Shown: positions 6,652-8,635 of the stretch, one piece after another
Layout: each line of letters opens with the position of its first letter
Position numbering within the stretch: position 1 is the stretch's first letter
Assembly (NCBI GenBank): GCA_016650415.1
Contig: JAENVU010000479.1
Coordinates: forward strand, 1-8,635
Length of the DNA: 8,635 nucleotides
Origin: Acidimicrobiia bacterium
Lineage (GTDB): Bacteria; Actinomycetota; Acidimicrobiia; IMCC26256; JAENVU01
Reading direction: 5' to 3'
Program-made: the position numbers and the translations under genes
The notes under the pieces: model-generated
Seen by the model: only the letters and a program-made list of their open reading frames with translations
What the model was told of the DNA's origin: nothing
The model's database searches: none

Positions 6652-6847
6652 GGTTGTATTCCTCGTCCGGGTCCCAGGGCTCTTTGTCGGCACCATCGTC
6701 GCCGTCATCCTCGAGATAGACGATGCCGGCCTCATCGTCGTCGACGTCGGCAAGGGTTCCGCTTCCTTCACGGAACATGCCGTCGTCGAAGCCCTGCTTC
6801 AGCTCGCGGGCTTCCCGGAAGCGTCGCGCTCGTCCTTTTCTGGCCAC
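6638..6847 (-). CDS. Small hypothetical protein, basic N-terminus and acidic C-terminus (DUF3073-like)
   Basis: A 69-residue cytosolic protein of unknown role. The first 20 residues are rich in Arg and Lys (starting MARKGRARRFREARELK), and the rest is dominated by Asp and Glu, ending in NRRGA. This charge layout resembles the small actinobacterial DUF3073 proteins. I place it there only tentatively, since the length is short and I cannot align it. The start is GTG at 6847, with an AGGTGA ribosome site three bases upstream (6851-6856). A GATAAT -10 element lies 45 bases upstream. It converges on aceE and shares the terminator, with its stop codon inside the hairpin loop. It sits 85 bases downstream of the nitroreductase gene on the same strand and could also be read from there. 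Confidence 0.75.
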   Translation of the reverse strand: MARKGRARRFREARELKQGFDDGMFREGSGTLADVDDDEAGIVYLEDDGDDGADKEPWDPDEEYNRRGA

Positions 6848-6892
6848 GTTTCACCTACCCCGACAGGTCGATCGGGCATTCAGCGGACGTTG

Positions 6893-6921
6893 ATTATCTC
6901 GCATCTGAGCCACGCATGTGG
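6893..6921 (-). promoter_or_regulatory. Candidate promoter and half-palindrome of the small gene
   Basis: On the minus strand, GATAAT (6893-6898) is a good -10 hexamer 45 bases before the GTG at 6847. The imperfect palindrome CCAC-GCAT-GTGG (6910-6921) covers the place where a -35 element would lie, and no clear TTGACA-like sequence is present. It could be an operator or just GC-rich background. Confidence 0.35.
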
Positions 6922-6932
6922 AACCACGGTCA

Positions 6933-7622
6933 TCAAGATTCTGTCGAGATGCCACTGACACGCTGCTCGAAGGCCCGATTGCCGTAGTGATCGAGGTGTA
7001 CCACCTCGCCGACGGGTTTGCGGGTCGTAGGACCATACCCGCCGCGGACGGGCCATCCGAGCGGAATCACCGCACAGGGCGTCACCGACGACGGTAAACC
7101 CAGCGCTCGCCGTACCAGCGTGCGGTTCCAGAGCGGCAACGTCGTCAATGTGGCGCCGAGCCCCAGGCCCCGGGCGGCGAGCAGCAGGTTCTGTACCGCC
7201 GGGTAGATCGAGGCGTAGAAGGCCGCTCGGCCGAAGCCGAAGATGCCCGGCCGGCCCCGGAGGCACGCCACGACGATGACGGGAGAGTTTTCGAAATGAT
7301 CCGCTTGCCATTGCACTGCCGCCAGCATCCGGGCGGCCTTCAGATCCCCCCGGGCCCGAGTGCTCGCGAACCGGCGGTAGACCGAGTACGCCTGGCGATT
7401 GAGGCGGGCGAGTTGGTGCTTGACGTCGCCGTCCCGCACTGCGACGAACTCCCAGCCCTGGCCGTTGCTGCCGGTCGGTGCCTTGAGCGCGAGCTCGATG
7501 ACGGCGAGCAACGTCTCGTCGTCGACCGGGTCGGTCCGGAGTCGTCGCACCGCTCGCTGCGTGCTCATGGCCTCGGCCAACGGCATGCCGAGCCCGTCGG
7601 CAACATCCTGAAATTCCGGCAT
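6933..7622 (-). CDS. Nitroreductase-family FMN oxidoreductase
   Basis: A 229-residue cytosolic flavoprotein of the nitroreductase fold, usually a homodimer that uses FMN and NAD(P)H. Members reduce nitro groups, quinones or enones, dehalogenate, or remodel flavins, and the substrate cannot be told here. Visible signatures: STQRAVRRL at 20-28, whose Arg residues normally hold the FMN phosphate; the APTGSNGQGWEF stretch at 48-59, matching the family's AP-S/T-G-x-N-x-Q-x-W/P segment; SIYPAVQNLLLAARGLGLGATLT at about 138-160, the helix and glycine turn typical of the family; and IPLGWP at 186-191. The ATG at 7622 has a strong AGGGGG ribosome site five bases upstream (7628-7633). The upstream stretch 7623-7708 separates it from the divergent tRNA. 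A longer version of this region reading back through the antisense of the tRNA is an artefact in another frame. Confidence 0.9.
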   Translation of the reverse strand: MPEFQDVADGLGMPLAEAMSTQRAVRRLRTDPVDDETLLAVIELALKAPTGSNGQGWEFVAVRDGDVKHQLARLNRQAYSVYRRFASTRARGDLKAARMLAAVQWQADHFENSPVIVVACLRGRPGIFGFGRAAFYASIYPAVQNLLLAARGLGLGATLTTLPLWNRTLVRRALGLPSSVTPCAVIPLGWPVRGGYGPTTRKPVGEVVHLDHYGNRAFEQRVSGISTES

Positions 7623-7692
7623 CTCGTCCCCCTCGAAGTGACGGGGCAGCGTACCGGCCTGGATCGGCTCCGGTCGGCGTCCTCCGCTTGAC

Positions 7693-7698
7693 TATCCT
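7693..7698 (+). promoter_or_regulatory. -10 element of tRNA-Val(CAC)
   Basis: TATCCT fits the actinobacterial TAnnnT -10 pattern and ends 10 bases before the tRNA. No convincing -35 is visible at the usual spacing. Confidence 0.45.
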
Positions 7699-7708
7699 CG
7701 ACCCACTC

Positions 7709-7782
7709 GGGCGATTGGCACAGTTGGTTAGCGCGCTGCCTTCACACGGCAGAGGTCGTGGGTTCGAATCCCGCATCGCCCA
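7709..7782 (+). tRNA. tRNA-Val (anticodon CAC)
   Basis: The cloverleaf folds by eye. Acceptor GGGCGAT pairs with ATCGCCC, and the discriminator is A7782. The D stem is GCAC/GCGC with one A-C mismatch (positions 12 and 23). The anticodon stem is CTGCC/GGCAG with loop TTCACAC and anticodon CAC, and U33 is present. The variable loop has five bases. The T stem is GTGGG/CCCGC with loop TTCGAAT. CCG follows, so CCA is not encoded. It reads GUG codons and complements the GAC isoacceptor 5.2 kb upstream on the same strand. Confidence 0.95.
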
Positions 7783-7963
7783 CCGAGTTTCACCTGGTCA
7801 CACGGCTAAGGACGAGGTATCCGCCGAGTCGGTCCGGACCGCAGGCCGCGCGTAGGCCGCGAGAAATCCGAGTCGAGGTCCGCGCTAGTGGTGCGTCGCG
7901 GATTCAACGAGGTGGGTCCCTGCTCCGCGGTTGGTGCGCACGTTCTCTCGCTCGTTGTGCAGG
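7783..7963. other. Intergenic stretch between tRNA-Val(CAC) and the zinc-ribbon gene
   Basis: About 180 bases without a supportable gene, lying between a plus-strand tRNA and the end of a minus-strand gene. It contains a perfect 12-base palindrome, CGGTCCGGACCG (7830-7841), and an 8-base direct repeat, AGGCCGCG (7843-7850 and 7854-7861), separated by CGT. A short hairpin could form at the palindrome and help end both transcripts, but there is no T-run. I see no copy of the tRNA 3' end here that would mark an attachment site. Confidence 0.5.
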
Positions 7964-8500
7964 TCAGGCGACGAGCGGCTTCGACTTTGCGAACGTGTAG
8001 GCGAGAGCGAACGCGAGCACCACGATGGCGACGAAGATGACAAGGGCCGCCTGCAAGGCGATGCCCAGGAGAAGCACGGCCGCTGCGCCGCCAAAAGCAA
8101 TAAGACCGCGCTTCAGTCGAACGCTCCGCCGGATCTTCCGCTCGGCGAGTTGAGCTTCGAGATCGCGTGGAGGCGAGTTGAGGGGCTTGCGAACACGCGT
8201 GCGACACGACGAACACCTCGGCTCCAGCGTGTTGCCGATGTAGTAGATGATCGCCAACAACGGCAAGGCGAGGAGCACCACGAGGATCAAGATCTCCCGC
8301 CCGTAGACACCGTGGGATTTTGTGACCGATCGGCTTCCGCACCGCGTGCAGTACTGCGTCGTATCGAGCGCGAGACCAGTCGGACGCCCGCACTGCGGAC
8401 ATGCGTACGCCTGGGGTGACAGGTCGTGACCGCAATCGGGGCACGGCGCTAGCGCCGACGGGGATGCGGGAACCTGCGCTGCGAGCTTTGAACCTGCCAT
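7964..8500 (-). CDS. Zinc-ribbon membrane protein with a LITAF-like split ribbon
   Basis: A 178-residue protein of unknown function with visible metal-binding and membrane parts. Residues 20-37 form a compact CPxCG...CPxCG zinc ribbon (C20, C23, C34, C37). A second pair of knuckles is C51/C54 and C96/C99, with a strongly hydrophobic segment (about 70-88) between them. That layout is seen in LITAF-type zinc ribbons, where the hydrophobic stretch dips into the membrane. After a charged linker (about 100-131) there is a long hydrophobic region (about 133-171), enough for two helices, and a short basic tail. The ATG at 8500 has no Shine-Dalgarno but has GATAAG six bases upstream, suggesting a leaderless mRNA. 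It is not clearly in an operon here. Its role is unknown; membrane-tethered zinc-dependent binding is a guess. The LITAF link is structural resemblance only. Confidence 0.82.
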   Translation of the reverse strand: MAGSKLAAQVPASPSALAPCPDCGHDLSPQAYACPQCGRPTGLALDTTQYCTRCGSRSVTKSHGVYGREILILVVLLALPLLAIIYYIGNTLEPRCSSCRTRVRKPLNSPPRDLEAQLAERKIRRSVRLKRGLIAFGGAAAVLLLGIALQAALVIFVAIVVLAFALAYTFAKSKPLVA

Positions 8501-8506
8501 GCGTCA

Positions 8507-8528
8507 CTTATCGACCGCTGACGTCAGC
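8507..8528 (-). promoter_or_regulatory. Candidate leaderless promoter with adjoining palindromic operator
   Basis: On the minus strand, GATAAG (8507-8512) sits six bases before the ATG at 8500, the spacing expected for a leaderless start. Four bases further upstream is a perfect 12-base palindrome, GCTGACGTCAGC (8517-8528), in the position of the promoter spacer. A dimeric repressor bound there would block transcription. This is inferred from layout only. Confidence 0.4.
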
Positions 8529-8635
8529 ACTTGAGCCAACCCAGCGATGCACTGAAGGGGGGATTATGCGCTGAGTTCTTCGGGGTGGTTCGCGCGCACA
8601 GGAAATACGTGGTGCCAATCGGATTAGTCCACCAC
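8529..8635. other. Right-end stretch without a recognisable gene
   Basis: Nothing coding can be supported. Two short minus-strand frames are open to the window edge, but neither shows a motif or a start. Bases 8501-8635 are about 58% GC, lower than the central genes. There is a run of six G at 8577-8582 region-adjacent sequence upstream of GATTATG, but that ATG meets a stop after one codon. Confidence 0.4.

Noticed and set aside
7718..7734. A-C mismatch in the D stem of tRNA-Val(CAC) as a sign of a pseudogene
   Set aside because: This D-arm sequence is familiar from many functional tRNAs and the other stems are intact.
6880..7776. A 298-codon minus-strand frame that begins in the antisense of tRNA-Val(CAC)
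   Set aside because: Its first residues are the well-known false peptide made from antisense tRNA sequence. The rest is out of frame with the clear nitroreductase gene.
7931..8419. A 162-codon plus-strand frame opposite the zinc-ribbon gene
   Set aside because: It has shadow composition and no start signal, and it opposes a gene with clear structural features.
7806..8507. A 233-codon minus-strand frame overlapping the zinc-ribbon gene
   Set aside because: It has no recognisable motif. The overlapping frame shows ordered CxxC pairs and membrane segments.
8529..8635. Short minus-strand frames open to the right edge, possibly the end of another gene
   Set aside because: Two different frames are open, neither has a motif, and 107 bases are too few to decide.

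Overview
This is a high-GC window: about 70% GC in a sample of the large central gene, and about 58% at the far right end. Its gene set points to Actinomycetota. The marks are two tRNA-Val genes with no encoded CCA end, a homodimeric-type pyruvate dehydrogenase E1, an FtsX-type permease, and small actinobacterial-style hypotheticals. Two genes seem to have leaderless -10 arrangements. I lean towards Acidimicrobiia or a relative, but that is an impression and not something a motif proves.

Layout, left to right. Bases 1-2441 (+) hold most of a two-FtsX-domain ABC permease; its N-terminus lies off the left edge. Forty-one bases later is tRNA-Val(GAC) at 2483-2556, with an extended -10 promoter before it and a perfect 11-bp hairpin after it. 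Next comes a tight plus-strand cluster: a DUF4097-type beta-solenoid protein (2688-3353), a minimal class III adenylate cyclase (3350-3901, ATGA overlap with the first gene), and pyruvate dehydrogenase E1 (aceE, best start 3933, ends 6614). A GC-rich hairpin separates aceE from two minus-strand genes: a small basic-then-acidic protein (6638-6847) and an FMN nitroreductase-family protein (6933-7622). tRNA-Val(CAC) follows on the plus strand (7709-7782), then about 180 bases without a gene. Last is a minus-strand membrane protein with one ordinary zinc ribbon and a second one split by a hydrophobic segment (7964-8500). I can support no gene in the last 135 bases.

The most interesting unit is 2688-6614. 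A cytosolic 18-residue-period beta-solenoid protein is translationally coupled to a sensor-less cyclase that has all six canonical catalytic residues, and the pair runs directly into the E1 gene of the pyruvate dehydrogenase complex. A 14-base dyad lies just before the first start codon. This suggests, without proving it, that cAMP production and pyruvate oxidation are co-expressed. Other points worth a look are a C at tRNA position 33 in the Val(GAC) gene, a His-to-Gln change in a conserved E1 motif, the LITAF-like zinc-ribbon protein beyond the second tRNA, and palindromes placed beside likely promoters.
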